Assembly (NCBI RefSeq): GCF_040436345.1
Contig: NC_133218.1
Span: 3,038,021 to 3,102,020, forward strand
Length of the DNA stretch: 64,000 nt
Source of the DNA: Pagrus major
Taxonomy: Eukaryota > Chordata > Actinopteri > Spariformes > Sparidae
Reading direction: 5' to 3'
The translations under genes were made by a program, and so were the position numbers. This document shows positions 40,470-53,903 of this stretch, one piece after another. Positions within the stretch are counted from its first letter, which is position 1, and each line of letters opens with the position of its first letter. The notes below the pieces were generated by a model. The model made no database searches, was not told the origin of the DNA, and saw nothing but the letters and a program-made list of their open reading frames with translations.

Positions 40470-41890
40470 ATAAACACAGAGTGCAGCTGAGGCTAATGGA
40501 AATGTCATTAGCTCTGAAGGTATTTGGCCATAAACAAGTCTTGGACAAAATAAAATTTTGATCTGATGATAGGGAATCACCAAAGTCAGCTAGCATACTG
40601 AAAAATCACAGATTTGTTGCAGTGCACATGCTCTGCCAAAGTGTGAGCAGGATGATGGCTGGAAAAAAAAGTACATGGTAAACTGCTGTGAAAACAAAAA
40701 ATCATGATCCAACACATCTGTTCATATGGGACTAAGGCTATATTATTCATTCTGCATACTACAGTTACACAAGCCCAATGTGAAGGCTGGAAAGCATCCA
40801 GGGATTCTGTCAGTGACACTCACATAAAAGACTAACACTAAACCAACAGGATGGCCGACATTTATCATAGCTGTAAGAGGAGAGAACCTCACACTTGTGC
40901 TTTAACTCTCACCAGAGCAGAGAGACGCAAAAAATGATAGGAGAGTCGTCTTTACAGATACAAAGCACATTCGGCTTTACAGATATATAGTTTGAGGCTC
41001 CTCAGACAAGGCCATGCATCTTCAGCAGTGGCTGTCTCCCTGCTGTATTATCTAAATCCTCCCTGGCCGGCAATCTGTCGGGAAATACAATAGATTCGCT
41101 GACTAGGAGAAACAACTGATAATGAAAAAGGATAAGAATGAATATTGGATTTTTTGTTACATTTTACAAGGTCTGAGCGCACATAGTCAGTGGGCCTGAG
41201 TTGCTGCACAAACTCCTAAAACTCCACATGATGTATGATGTCACTGCCACCATCCAGTAGTCGCTGGGAACGCTGGGTCATCATTTCTCTGGTTAATGTC
41301 TGGAAAAACTTTGAGGCCAACTGTGACATAAGGGCTCAAAGTAAGTGATGCTGCAAGAAATGAAGCCAAAAACATTTTTTTATTGGATTTGTGACTAATT
41401 AAGTGAGGCAGGGTGAGCGTGGCAGAAATTTCAGCAGACATTTCACAATATACAAATTACTCTGTAATTTACTCTGAGTGCTGGCACAAGTTGTTAAATT
41501 CTCCATTCAAATTAAAGCAGATGACACATTTATGTCAATTTTTCTTTCCATTTCAAATTCCACTCTCATCATTTGAATGCTTTAATTTGACGTCCCACCA
41601 AATCATTTCAGACATGACCAGTATCACTACTACAGCACTCTGACATCCTAATTCTACCACACTGCTACGACAGTGAATCTGGAGGTGAAATCTAATTTAA
41701 AAACTAGTAACGTTTTACTTCAGTTTAACTGCTGAATTTAATATGAATGATTTGCAAATCCAACAACTTTGTAATACTGATTGATGTGATTCATTTGTCA
41801 AAACTGATTTGTATATTAGATGTACATGAATCAGTAAAATCATTTACACTTTCACAAGACTCAACTACAATCTGGTTTACTTGATATTGG
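40470..41890. other. Intergenic, nothing recognised
   Basis: Short ORFs only. No recognisable exon or repeat end. Confidence 0.5.
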
Positions 41891-41901
41891 AGTAGATTGT
41901 C

Positions 41902-42178
41902 TTTTGGAGAAGAAATTCCAACTCAGAATTTAAATATTTACATGATGAGGTACTAATACAAACTCAGAAGTATTTATTTTTCCATAACTGTTTGAAGCTG
42001 GAAAGGTGGCAGGATCCGCCAAATATAAGCAAAGTAAAACAGTATGAAACTGTGTCAGTTTGTTTATTCAGTCATGAAAACAAAGAGAGTTTGTTTATTT
42101 AGTTTGTTTGTCATTGAAGATCTTTCTCTTCTGATTAAAATTTCTTTCCCAAAACAAAAAAAGTAATGCACCTTTTAA
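41902..42178 (-). mobile_element. TTAA-type MITE family E, copy 1
   Basis: Read on the minus strand it matches the copy at 47431-47751 block by block: GAATAAACAAAC after CATGACTG, CAGTTTCATACTGTTT, CCTGCCACCTTTCCAGCTTC, and the end AGTATT...TTCTTCTCCAAAA. A TTAA sits at its right end (42175-42178). The left end is degenerate. No ORF of note. Confidence 0.75.
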
Positions 42179-42454
42179 CAAGAACCATATCACCGAGCGA
42201 CGACACACCCAAATGAAAAAAACAGACTCTTAAAAAGTGTATTTCATATACTTGAGTGTACTTTTTAAATGTTTAAAATGACTAAACTCGACATTCTTAA
42301 CTTGTACTAAATATACTGAAAGCTGCACTTGAGTAGCTGCTATCTGTATAGACCCCCTATATCATTAGAACCTCTGTCCAGAGAGGAAAACAACAGAGGA
42401 ACAACATGGGAATGTAAGAAACATCAGGGAGAGCAGCAGTGGAGGGATCCCTGG
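42179..42454. other. Intergenic, nothing firm
   Basis: The stretch near 42430-42462 (GTGGAGGGATCCCTGGATGG) resembles part of the repeat at 19170, but no more. Confidence 0.45.
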
Positions 42455-42850
42455 ATGGACAGTTGTGACAGGTCTTGTCTTGTCAGTCCTGTCTGACCCG
42501 CAGTCCTCAGTCTGTTCCCACCAGTCATCTGATCATCACCTGCTAGCACACCTGTTCCTCAGTCCCTGTAATCAAGCACTTTGAATATACACCTGCCCAC
42601 AAATGGGATCCAACTACCAGATTGTTCAGTGTAGCTCCACGTCATTGAGCTTCAGCCATCCTTTCCTGTTCTGCTTGTTTGTAAGTTTTGATCTCTGCCT
42701 GTTTTTATCCGCCTGCCTGCTCCCATCTGGTCCTGTTAGCCTTTGCTGAGTGTCAACTTCTGTCCTGAAAACAGACCAAATAAACCCCACTTTAATATCA
42801 CCTGCTCTGCCTTCGTGTTCTGCTTTGAGACACACAACACCTATCAGACC
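42455..42850 (+). repeat. Possible solo LTR fragment (Gypsy-like)
   Basis: Pyrimidine-rich sequence with many CCTGTC/CTGCCTG blocks, an AATAAA at 42779-42784, and a CTGCTCTGCCTTCGTGTTCT terminal-like block resembles the 3' half of LTRs common in fish. The terminal TG...CA bases and a target duplication were not established, so class and limits are uncertain. No retroviral-type genes are present. Confidence 0.35.
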
Positions 42851-42902
42851 AGTGATCATAAAAGGATTTATTCATCTCATCTCATCATGCTGTCTTAATT
42901 AA

Positions 42903-43394
42903 AGGGTAGATCCACCAACTCTACACATTAAAGTGTGTTTACAGGACTTGGGGAGTACTACTGCATATGTGGACAAAGTAGTATAAAGCCTTTTGTGGCT
43001 CCAGAAGAAGCTGCATGTAATCACTCAGTGGCTAAGTTGCATTGTGGGTAATATAGGCACCAAGTTTTGAAAAGCAGTCCACTGGTCTCATTGTGCTCCT
43101 AGAAGACTGCTAGATTCATTATGGACGGTTTAAAAATCGAAATACAGCAGAACCAGAGATATTGGATATTTTATTCCACCCATTTTTCTTTCTTTCAAAA
43201 CCACCTACACCTACGTTACCCACAATGCAACTAAACCATTACACACTGCTTCTACTGGAGCCACAAAAGGCTTCATAGAGAGGCAAAGTTACACCACGGA
43301 AAAAAAATGTGCAGGATTTCACCTCTGTATTCGGTATGGTACTCCCCAAGACCTGTACACACACTTTAATTCGTAAACTCGGTGGAGTTACTCT
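42903..43394. mobile_element. TTAA-flanked inverted-repeat MITE
   Basis: TTAA occurs at 42899-42902 and again at 43395-43398. Between them lies a 492-bp element whose ends are inverted repeats (AGGGTAGATCCACCAACTCT and, inverted from the right, AGAGTAACTCCACCGAGTTT). The arms stay alignable for about 170 bp, sharing GTACAGGTCTTGGGGAGTAC-like, CCTTTTGTGGCTCCAG and TTGCATTGTGGGTAA blocks. TTAA targets are used by piggyBac and Kolobok transposases. None is encoded here. Confidence 0.85.
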
Positions 43395-45128
43395 TTAAAT
43401 GTCTCATATTCAAACCCATAATACATTTAATCACAGATGTCGGTCTCAGTTAGTCCCAAAAATGTAAAATAAATAAACCTTCATTGCAGTCACAGGACAA
43501 ACTCTTTTGACCTGATTGGTGAGTCACTTTAAGTCAAGCTCAGTTTGGGAAGCAGAGGTTTGCCAAACTGGAATCGTATCCCAACTTGGTCAATTTAGCT
43601 CAAAGTTGGATGCACTTTGTCAGAAATTAGGCTGGCAAATGTTGGTATAGCATTGTTAAATTCAAATTTCATCCAGTATCTTGACTGAGAGGATAAATGC
43701 AGACGCCTCAGCAGCTCACACAGCAGAGAAGGAAAATATCTGGATTGTGCTTTGAGTTCCAGCTTCAGTGCAATATGACAGAGGTCACAAACAACTCCGC
43801 GCTTTTTGTTTTTTATGAGACTGTCCTATGTGAGTAGGTGGAGGCCGTCTCCTCTTCAAAATGATTTAATGTAAATGTAAATGTGCCACAAAAGACGTCA
43901 AATCAAAACAGAGGGACACACCCTGAACCCATAACATGACTTCATTTTCCATTTACTTTTTTTTTTTTGTCTGACACCACATTGAAATTCCTTCTGCAGG
44001 ATAATGTCACAGGGCAGCCTCTGTTATGCTTCACTAGGCTGCTATATTCTCGTTTTAGTTGAGTTAGCAGTGCAGGTTTGTCATAAAAATGCAGTTGCAC
44101 ACATGCCGATGCATCTTATTACTGTTGGAGGAGAGGATACAATTTACAGTTGTGAATTCTTCAGAAACTTTGGAGCAACAGTGACACTGAACCAAGGACT
44201 TTTTATTCTATTAATTTATGCTCTTTCAATTTCTCAGTGTTATTGTTGAGGTGAGATTCGGACACAATGAGCGGCGGAGCATTTCTCCACATCATAAATC
44301 AGACTGATGCACACTGCAGACCTTGGTTTATGTAAGGCTTATGTAACAAAGTCATTCACTTTCTGTTTTGTAGTATAATAGAATATCTTAGTTTATACAT
44401 AAATTGGATCTATAAACCTGCTTTTAACAAGTTTACCACTTAAAACTGCTCGAGCTTAACTTATGCAGGTCACAACCCTGAATAATCACTCATGCAGTGG
44501 AAAAATGAGTGCAGGACTCCTGGTAGGTAGGAAATGGTGTAACGTCTGCTGTTTCCACTGGAAAATAAATGCACAAATTGAGTGGAATTGTGGTTTAGCA
44601 AATTAGATCACTCTTAACATGTTGGTTCTTGAGATATAAGATCACAATTATTGTTCCCTTGAGGAACTGCGTTTTGCGAGAGGAGCATCTTAAGCTCCCT
44701 GGAAAAAGCATCATCATTACATCTGAATGGCATTTCTTGGATCCACAAAGTGAAATTCGCCTTCTGCTTTGACTACTACTGGTATAATTTTTCAGTACTA
44801 GAATATATTTTAAAACGGGTCTTTTATTTCCAAAGTAAATACACTTATAATCCTCGAAGTGTAGAGTAAAAGAGAGGTAAATTACAGTTCTAAGCTGTAA
44901 CAAAGCTTTTCAGTGCTCAACTCGACAGGTGACATGTATTTTTATTTCCTTTAAACTAAACTGGGCCTGTCATTTGATGCCAGCAGGCGACTAAAAAAAC
45001 AGGTGGGCACTGTGTTAAAGGGAGCTCAGAGAATGTTTCAATGCCTCCTGAATTCAACTTGTGGTTGTAACTTGTAGTCAGACATATACATATACATATA
45101 TATGGTAATAAATAATGACTTTTACACT
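43395..45128. other. Intergenic, no gene recognised
   Basis: An 81-aa + strand ORF at 44004-44249 follows a splice-acceptor-like TTCTGCAG but resembles no family known to me. A short ATACATATAT patch lies near 45087. Confidence 0.45.
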
Positions 45129-45290
45129 TTGTTGCCTCCGCCAAGGAGTTTTCACCCATGTCCGTTTGTTTGTTGGTTGGTTTGTCAGCAGGATTACAAA
45201 TAGACAACTGAACGGACTTCCACAAAATCTAAATGAAGGATTGGTGTCGGCCCAGAATAGACCCCATTAACCTTTGGTGTGGTCCTAAAA
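45129..45290 (+). repeat. Interspersed repeat family F, copy 1
   Basis: GCCTCCGCCAAGGAGTTTTC, GTTTGTTTGTTGGTTGGTTT, GTCAGCAGGATTACAAATAG and ACCCCATTAACCTTTGGTGT form a repeat common in fish. The inverse copy is at 48398-48547. Confidence 0.75.
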
Positions 45291-46300
45291 AACGGAAATC
45301 AGTTAGCATTTTTGCACATCCAGTTCCCTCATCTCAAAGTCCGAGTTTTTTTTAATTGTTTTTTGGTTAAATGCCTGAAATAAGATCTGTGGTTACCACA
45401 GGTGTTCTACGGCATAAAATACATCATGAAATGTCCCACAATTGAATTATAAAATGCTTATGTGTCTTAAAAACGGCGGTTGCTAACAAGTGGCTAAATG
45501 AGACTACAGATGGTGTCACGGACATTAAACATCATCACACCGAACACGGAGACTCATCTACTCACTAGTCCGTTTTTACAAACTATTCTAACTTTAACTT
45601 TACAACTTGTAGATTGATCAATTTATAGAAAACATGTATACTAATTGAGTAGTAAGACACTTAGTGGTGGTGACGTTTAAGTCATGCAACCGCAACGTAG
45701 CCTGTTTATAGCCTAACGTTAGCTGTTTACTCCTTGCGATTTAACTTACGCTTCGAAAATCAGAGAAGTGGTGATCATCTGTGAAGATTAGCATGCATCA
45801 TTATCAGCATGATCCAAAATCTAATTAAAAATTCCCATTGGAGGGAACCATGGCGATGCTAACTTCAGGGTTAGCCTACAAAAATACCCATACGCCACCA
45901 ATGTAAAAAGTAACTGAAAATGGAAATACTCAAGTACAGTTTCGAGGTACTTGTAAGTAGACTAAAAAACACTAAGCCTGCATCCCAACACTGGTTTCAA
46001 GTTGTATTGCTCTCGCCCTCTGTGGTCTCTTGTGCATTTCTCAGAAGTCTAATAACTTTTTAAAAACCATCTACGCCAACTTGTCACGGCTGTGTGAATG
46101 AACAAACTCGGTCCTTCCTGTCCTGAGTGGGACTTTAACAGCTTGGCCCCGCCGGCAGCCTCCTCCAGCCTGTAAAGTGACGGAGGGGCTGTAATTTGAG
46201 AGTGGCGCTGAGGTATTATTAGCCAAAAACCCAAGCGCGCCACTTGAGACATCCAGATGTTGCGTTTGAGGCACCAAGTGAAGTCGGCTGTCGGCTACAA
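45291..46300. other. Intergenic upstream of fibin
   Basis: No gene or repeat end recognised. Unlike most of the 46 kb to the left, 46100-46560 is richer in GC and CpG, consistent with a promoter-proximal region. Confidence 0.45.
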
Positions 46301-47240
<940 letters not shown>

Positions 47241-47430
47241 GAGAAAGTAGTCCCTGCTACACCGATCAATGCAGTACTATTTTTTACTGTTTTTTTTAAA
47301 AAAAATAATAATTTTAAGGGTTGAGTGTGACCATGAGGGAGGGGTGACAAATTTGAACAATCATATCAGGGATAAAACTAAAAGTGTCAAAAAGTGAAAG
47401 TACAAAAAAAAAACAACACATTTTCTCATT
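47241..47430 (+). other. fibin 3' UTR (proximal part)
   Basis: No AATAAA was found between the stop codon and the MITE. The first poly(A)-signal-like hexamer is ATTAAA at 47428-47433, on the MITE boundary. Confidence 0.5.
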
Positions 47431-47751
47431 AAAGGTGCTCTATGTCGTTTTGGGGAAGACATTTAAATCAGAAGACACTTAACAAACTAAATAAACAAAC
47501 TTGCTTCGTTTTCATGACTGAATAAACAAACTTACCTTTAAGGACAACACAGTTTCATACTGTTTCACTTTGTTTATATGTGGCGGACCCTGCCACCTTT
47601 CTAGCTTCAAACAGCACTCTGGGGACCTTATTTTTCTTCTGAGAACAGCTTGTTTATTCAGTCATGGAAAAAATAAATATTTCTGAGTTCTTATTAATAC
47701 CTCATTAATATTGTAAATGTTCTTCTCCAAAACTACATAGTGCTGCTTTTA
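47431..47751 (+). mobile_element. TTAA-type MITE family E, copy 2
   Basis: TTAA at 47429-47432 is followed by AGGTGCTCTATGTCGTTTTG. The other end, inverted, is AGCAGCACTATGTAGTTTTG, giving short terminal inverted repeats. Body blocks match copy 1 at 41902-42178 in the opposite orientation. It carries AATAAA at 47490-47495 and 47521-47526 on the + strand, in the position expected for the fibin poly(A) signal. Confidence 0.8.
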
Positions 47752-47761
47752 GAATCTAGAG

Positions 47762-47998
47762 CAGTGGTTCCCAACTTGGGGGTCGGGACCCATCAAGTGG
47801 GTCAAAAGTTTATTTACTGTTTATCTGAGATCACAAGATGATCAATGGAATCTCACATTTTTGCTTTTTTTCCTTGTAAAATAGATGGACAGTTCACCTT
47901 TGTTGTAGCTGAAAATAAATTAAATTGAACAATCTGGGAGTTTTTGAAATGAAATGTCTCAGTTGCTCACTAGAAATAAAAGTTTGGGAACCACCATG
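47762..47998. mobile_element. hAT-type MITE
   Basis: Starts CAGTGGTTCCCAACTTGGGG and ends with the inverted form GTTTGGGAACCACC. This end is very widespread in vertebrate hAT MITEs. About 237 bp, no ORF. The right end has two extra bases. A clear 8-bp target duplication was not found. Confidence 0.8.
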
Positions 47999-48397
47999 CA
48001 GATAGTTTTGGTTTAATTTGCTCAGGTTTTGTGATATCTGGCTCCAAAATTTGAATAATCAAACAGGCAACTGCACCACAACCCCCAAAAGCCCTGATGT
48101 CTTTTCTTTTTTTTTTTTTTGCTAATTTGGTTATTTGCAAATTATGTTGCAAACTGACACAGCTAAAGAGCAGTCAGCTGTGTTGTTGGTCCCTCATTAT
48201 TAGATTATCCCATGGCCCTGTTTTGTAGAGGGGCCATGTGTCAGAAGGACAGTCCCCTTTTCTACTCACTCATAGATACCAACCAACTAAATACACCTAA
48301 TTTTTTTTCATCAACATTAATGCTTTATGCCCTAAGAAATTAACCAAAATGTTGAAAACGAATCTCGCAATGTTAAAGAACGTGAGAAAAAATAATT
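47999..48397. other. Intergenic, nothing recognised
   Basis: A T-tract lies at about 48107-48120. No gene. Confidence 0.5.
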
Positions 48398-48547
48398 CCT
48401 GGATCCGCATCAAAAGTTAATGGGGTCTGTTCCTGGTCGAGAACCACCCTACATCCAAGTTTAATGTAAATCTGCTCAGTAGTTTATTGTGTGCCTACAA
48501 ACCAACTAACCAACCAACAAAACCAACCAGTCATTGGTGGAGGTAAT
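48398..48547 (-). repeat. Interspersed repeat family F, copy 2
   Basis: The reverse complement of the family at 45129: on the minus strand ATTACCTCCACCAATGACTG, GTTGGTTTTGTTGGTTGGTT and ACCCCATTAACTTTTGATGC appear in the same order. Confidence 0.7.
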
Positions 48548-49319
48548 TAATAAAGTTAATATTGTCCTCAGTTCTTTAAAATAAAAAATTGATACCGTGA
48601 GAAACAGCTGATTCATTCACATCTATTGCATTCATGACAGAAATCACGAGAGTGATTGCTTTGAAAACCTGGGCATATAAAACCATAACAGTACTGCGAG
48701 TGGTAAGTAAGAAAATGTGTTGTTTTAAACTTGAACGAAAAGATTTTAGGAATCTGACACCAACAATCTTACTTTTCATAGAAACACCACAAGGGATGAT
48801 ATCCTCTTTCACAGTAATAATATATGACAATATTGTGATACATTTTCTGGGAAAGAGCCAGCTGACAAATCGTTAATGCACAAGATAACCATTCAGAAAT
48901 GTCTGCCTCCGGCTGTTTCAGCAAACTAAAATACCTAATAAATCAAAGTACTTCATCATATTGATGCAAAAGATCCAATATTGCCATAAAATGTTCCTTG
49001 TCTGTGATTTACAATTCACCTAGATATTAAATAGCTACCGCAGTATCAATGATACGGCAAAACCTCTAGACAAATGTATATCATCTGACTGAAATTGTCT
49101 TATTACCCACTCCTCGTGAACGCTGTAATAGTCCAATAAAAACACACAATATTGATAAATACAAATTACAGTCATATTTTCCAATACATAATGTATGGCC
49201 TTATTATCCGTCCATCCAAAAACTGTCTCTTTTCATGGTAAATGGTCATTTTTGGTCATTACATTGAATGTGCCTGTGAACCATTACAGGTTTGTGTGTG
49301 TGTGCGTGTGTGTGTGTGT

Positions 49320-49365
<46 letters not shown>

Positions 49366-50348
49366 AAAACAACGGCTTACAACATGAGTCAGCCAATCAA
49401 AAAAAGTGAGAACAGGAACTATCAGTTTTTAAGACTGTTGTCCGATGAAGGGTTTTCCAAAGCTCATTCAGTCCTTTGAGAGCAAAAATAATGAGCGACG
49501 AGTGAGTTTTGGAGAAGATTAGCAGATTCACTTGAGGATTACGAAAAATTTTGGACAGGTTGGACAGCTTATGTGTCAGCGTCGATATTCACTAGTGAAT
49601 GCTTCGTGTGTGGTTTTGATTCTCACCCCAGAAGTTGAATAAATGAGTTTAGGAAAACTCAGTTGACAGGGTGGACCTCATTTAGCCTGGTTGAAAGCTC
49701 CTAACATGAGCGACGTTATCGTCATTCTTCTCTGACAATCCAGATGAATGTTTATAAGAATATCAAAGAATGTTTACATATGAACACCTATCTGTTGTAA
49801 TGTTTTGCTTTATAGGCTGTAGCACACATTGCACAATTCTTTACTGTTGCGGTGCTAAAGGTTGTGACACGGTTCAAAATGCAAGGCCTTTACTGTGCTG
49901 TTGTGCACAGGCAGTATAATCTTGTAAAATGTACAGTGTATTATTATTATTAGAAGTAAGTAAATACTGTGAGTGCCAATATCTTTATTACAGAACACCT
50001 TAATATGTATTCTTTGTTTATATAAAGTTTTGAAATAGAGCTGCGTATATCTATTCTTGTTTATGTGGTGGGATGTAATGTGTGGACAGATAAGACTGCA
50101 GGCAGCACTCGTGGACTTCATGGTCAAACATTAATCTGTGTGACAACATTCTTAACGGATTGTGTTGTGTCTTCTCAATAAAGAGTTTGGATTTGAAATA
50201 CAGTTTTATTGCAAGAACATGTTTTTTTTGTGCCACAACTTTAAAATTTTATGAGATGTTCCTTTTAAAGCATGTGTGACTTGTTCAAGAGTTGCAATTT
50301 GGGTTGAAACATTTATAAGTGTTACTATTATTAGTCTTTTTAGTAGGT
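48548..50348. other. Intergenic with a (TG)n tract
   Basis: No gene recognised. Two ORFs of 80 and 84 aa on opposite strands overlap at 48576-48876, which favours chance. Confidence 0.5.
49293..49364 (+). repeat. (TG)n microsatellite
   Basis: About 70 bp of TG repeat interrupted by TGCG and TCTC. The Val-Cys ORF over it is a translation artefact. Confidence 0.95.
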
Positions 50349-50349
50349 A

Positions 50350-50972
50350 AAGGAAAAGCCAAAAAATGAAAATTTAGTCCCACCCTCATGCTGATGGAAA
50401 GTCGGGTGCAGTTTCTCAGTCCACAAAACATTTCTGGAGCTTTGCAGCAAAACAGAGTTGCAGCATTCTCCCAAACAGCTGGAGTAGATGGGGACTTCTT
50501 TTAAAACATAAAAAAAGCTCAAAAAAGCTTGTTTATCATAATCCAAGTCTCCAGAAGTGCTGAGATCCCAAATTGATTTGATAAGACGTTATTTACACCA
50601 TCAGCATGCGGTTGAGCTCGTGCACCTGCTTCAGTCGAGGTGGTAGCTAACGCTTTTAGCTTAGCAGCTACAGTGAATATTTCAGCTTTTAAAAGGGTGT
50701 AAATAAACTTTTCAAAATCAATTTGGGATATCTGCGCTTCTGGAGACTTGGATTATGATAAACAAGCTTTATGGAGCTATTCTATGGTTTTTGTTTTTTT
50801 GGCTGTTTTTGGGGGGGTTAAAACAAGTCCCCAACTGTTACTGAAGAGAATGCTGCACACTGTTTTGCTGTGAAGCTCCAGAAATATTTTGTGGACTACA
50901 AAACATCACGCAATTTTCCACTGGCATGTACATACATACTGACAAAATATGAATTTGGGGTTAATTAATCCT
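50350..50972. mobile_element. Large fold-back MITE
   Basis: The two halves are inverted repeats of about 230-260 bp around a spacer of roughly 100 bp. Both arms share, in mirrored order, TCCACAAAA, TTTCTGGAGCTT, CAGCAAAACAG, TGCAGCATTCTC, TGGGGACTT, AAGCTTGTTTATCATAATCC, AAGTCTCCAGAAG and TATTTACACC. A TTAA (50973-50976) abuts the right end. The left flank GTAA is one base off. It can fold into one long hairpin. No transposase is present. Confidence 0.85.
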
Positions 50973-52860
50973 TTAATGAAGTAAAACTGAGATTAAACCA
51001 TTCCTTATGTTGCTGTGAACCCCGCTGAGCTGCATCCTGGAGGTCGTTGGTTTTCAGCCGACCCCACAATGTTGCAGAGGCTCTATAATCATTAGGACTG
51101 CATACTGTAGGGCCACGTGCTTCAAAATGACAAAATTCCTCTAAGTGCTTGTTTTACAAGATTTTGAGGCCTGCTGTTAATTATACACACAAGCACTGCC
51201 CCCCAGTGAGTACTTTGAAGGAAGAGGCTGGTCGTTGGTATTTATGAGGAAGAGACACGTAAGGAAGTTCGGTTGATGGTGTTTTGAGGGGCCTTTCAAA
51301 CAACTTGTTTTTTCCTGTATTCTGCTGTGGTCTGCTAAAAAACAACTTTTTTTTCAATGCTTTAGCATTTGAAGGTCATGAATAAGGCTGAGTAAACAGT
51401 TTGAAGCTTTGAGTCAAAGAGTTACAACGTCACTTGTACCCAAAACTCCATAAAACTCCATAAAACTGATAATATCGCAAAGAACAAAGACAGTCTCACA
51501 GAGTAACACAGGGTCATTGGATACTTTAAGCCGTCTGATTGCACTCATGATGATAAAGACACATTGACCAGACACCTCAAACACCTTTTACCTACTTAGT
51601 ATGTCCCCATGCGAGGGAACAGCCTCTGGTTTTCTCACAGGTGAACAGGTAATTGCCATTATTTTGAGGGGAAAAAAAACTTGGTAACATACATCATGAA
51701 CACTAGAGCTGTCGTGAGACTTACTGAGTGGAAATCCATCGTTCTACACTGCATTTTTTATCGCATTTTATTTTGTGATATCAAATCCAGTGTTGCATAA
51801 CGCAAACGACCTTCACTTACGTTTAATCTTTGGATAATTTAAGACAAATGATTACAGTGAATTTATTATGCAAGTTTACATATTGTTTACACGCTGACAC
51901 TAAACATTGAGTACCTTCACCCTCTGCAAGGTTTAAACTCAATTCAAATTAAAGCATGGATAATACCTTACCACAAAGTTTATTCCATGATTCAACTATC
52001 AGTGTTGATGTTGTTTTTGCTAATTAACATGTGTGCACTGATATCTGTTGCCAAGGTGACTGATAATAACCATCACTTACCCTTTGAAACTCAGGACTGT
52101 CATCATGACAGTGTCATGTTAGTGTAACCTGGTGGGTGACCTGGTGTGTTATCCTGGGTTAATAATTGCAAAATGAAGCTTTAAAAGTCTGAACTCAGAT
52201 GTTAGACCTTCGTTTCACTTGGACTGAAGACTCTACTACACATCTACCAGGTACTGGTCACCTTCACTGAACCTGCAAAGGACGTAGGTATTATTCTGAA
52301 CAAGGTATGACTGAACACAGAAAAAACTCTCATCGGATATAATTCCTTTTATTGTTGGCCAATGTGTCGATGAGTTTCTTGACTAATGGAGCAGTTGTTT
52401 GGTTGATAAAATGCCAGAAAATAATAACAAATATTGCATTCAATTTCCGAAAGCATTATTGTATGGCCATTATATTTTGACATCAACATTGACTCCACAA
52501 TGATAACCTACAGCATAAAAAGAGAGTTTGAGAGTTAGGATTACTGTGAAAGACCAAAGTCAGTGTTAAGTCCTATCCTGAAACATTCTGGCTGCTGAAC
52601 CTCTGCAGGTTAGCATCCTCATGGTGTTAGTATTTAGCTCAAACCACCCTGTGCTCACAGTCTCACAGGGCTTCAGCACGGACTGTTGTTAAATTACTCA
52701 TTTAAAAAGGAGCCCCACAAAACCATTGTTCCCCCTGGACTGTTTGTGGTTGAGCAGCCACTGCCCTCTCTATCAACAGCAATTAAAAGAGGAGAAACCT
52801 CTCTTGTCAGGGTGGGGCTACCACACTTTGTTTAATAAAACACAATCGTGTTGGCTCAGG
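50973..52860. other. Intergenic upstream of bbox1, nothing recognised
   Basis: No gene or repeat end supported. Confidence 0.5.
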
Positions 52861-53037
52861 ACTCGGTATCAGACTGAAAAGTAGGGCAACGGTCATGCAC
52901 TCACAGGGATTATGTCATCGAGTCCAGCCTCCCGTCGACCTTTCACCTACTTCCTCTCTCGCTGTCTGACAGCCGGTGTTTGTGTTGACGCCGCCGAGGG
53001 GGACGAGGAACCGACGGCAGCGTATCAGCGGCTACAG
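52861..53037 (+). other. bbox1: Presumed bbox1 promoter and non-coding exon 1
   Basis: CpG-rich sequence (52975-53030) is followed by a consensus 5' splice site, CTACAG then GTAAGG, with the exon ending at 53037. The next acceptor on the + strand that leads into the bbox1 start codon is at 55844-55845. The 5' boundary of the exon is unknown. No coding meaning. Inferred from splice signal and position. Confidence 0.55.
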
Positions 53038-53751
53038 GTAAGGTCTGCTGGTGGAAAACTTTTTATAAAAATAAACATAAACCTTTTTTAAAAAAAGCTG
53101 TGAGAAAGGTTTGACTGGTAGCTTCTCTGTTGGCTTTGAAAGTGAGAGCAGGATGTAAACACGACGAGCAGAGACTAACGGTGCGTTTTTAACCAGCTAG
53201 CTTAGTTTTCAAAGCTAGCCGACATACTGGATGGACCTGTTGTCATGTGCGACGGAAGTGAGCTACACTAAGCAACAGCACCGGTAGCTAGCTTAGACTC
53301 ACACGCTGCTTTGGTGTGATCAATGGACGTATGTTGTGAGCTAAACAAACTCAGACCCTGCCGCTGCTAGAGATGTCACAGCCTGAATAAACTGTCCAGG
53401 TAGTTTAAGAAAACAAGAGAAAGTGGAGGCGTATGTCTACAAGTAGCCTAGCTAAGCAAACAAACTTAATCAAAGAGGAAGAGAGAGAGCAGGTGCTGGA
53501 TTAAAACTCAACACAAAAGCCTTTATGGTGTCAGTCACTCAATCAACTTGTGTTTGATCTCACTGTTGTTGGCACTAATGGGAGCTGCATTGATTATTTT
53601 TTGTAGGGCTGCACAATTTATTGAAATCACAATATGGCAAAGTGCAATAAACAAGGTACAAGGTCAATTTATTTGTCAGTTTTTAAACAAGGGTTTCAAA
53701 ATTAAATAATGTTAGAGGGTGTTTCCTGCTACATCTGTTTCATGGTGTGTT

Positions 53752-53903
53752 GAGGATCAGGAGTGTCACAGCCTGGGGAAAGAAGTTGCTCTGTAGTGTT
53801 GTGGTAAGGTAGCGGATACTTCTGTATGTTTTGCCAGTTGGCAGCAGGGTGAACAGACTGTGGCTGGTGTGGGTGTTTGGACCTTTGGACTCTGCTGATG
53901 TCT
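53752..53903 (-). mobile_element. LINE ORF2 C-terminal fragment
   Basis: The minus strand translates in one frame as HTSHSLFTLLPTGKTYRSIR and then, after a short stretch, NFFPQAVTLL before a stop. This is the typical last segment of a non-LTR retrotransposon protein. The flanks up to about 53650 and 53950 probably belong to the same insert. The clade is not determined. The 79-aa ORF in another frame is its shadow. Confidence 0.65.
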
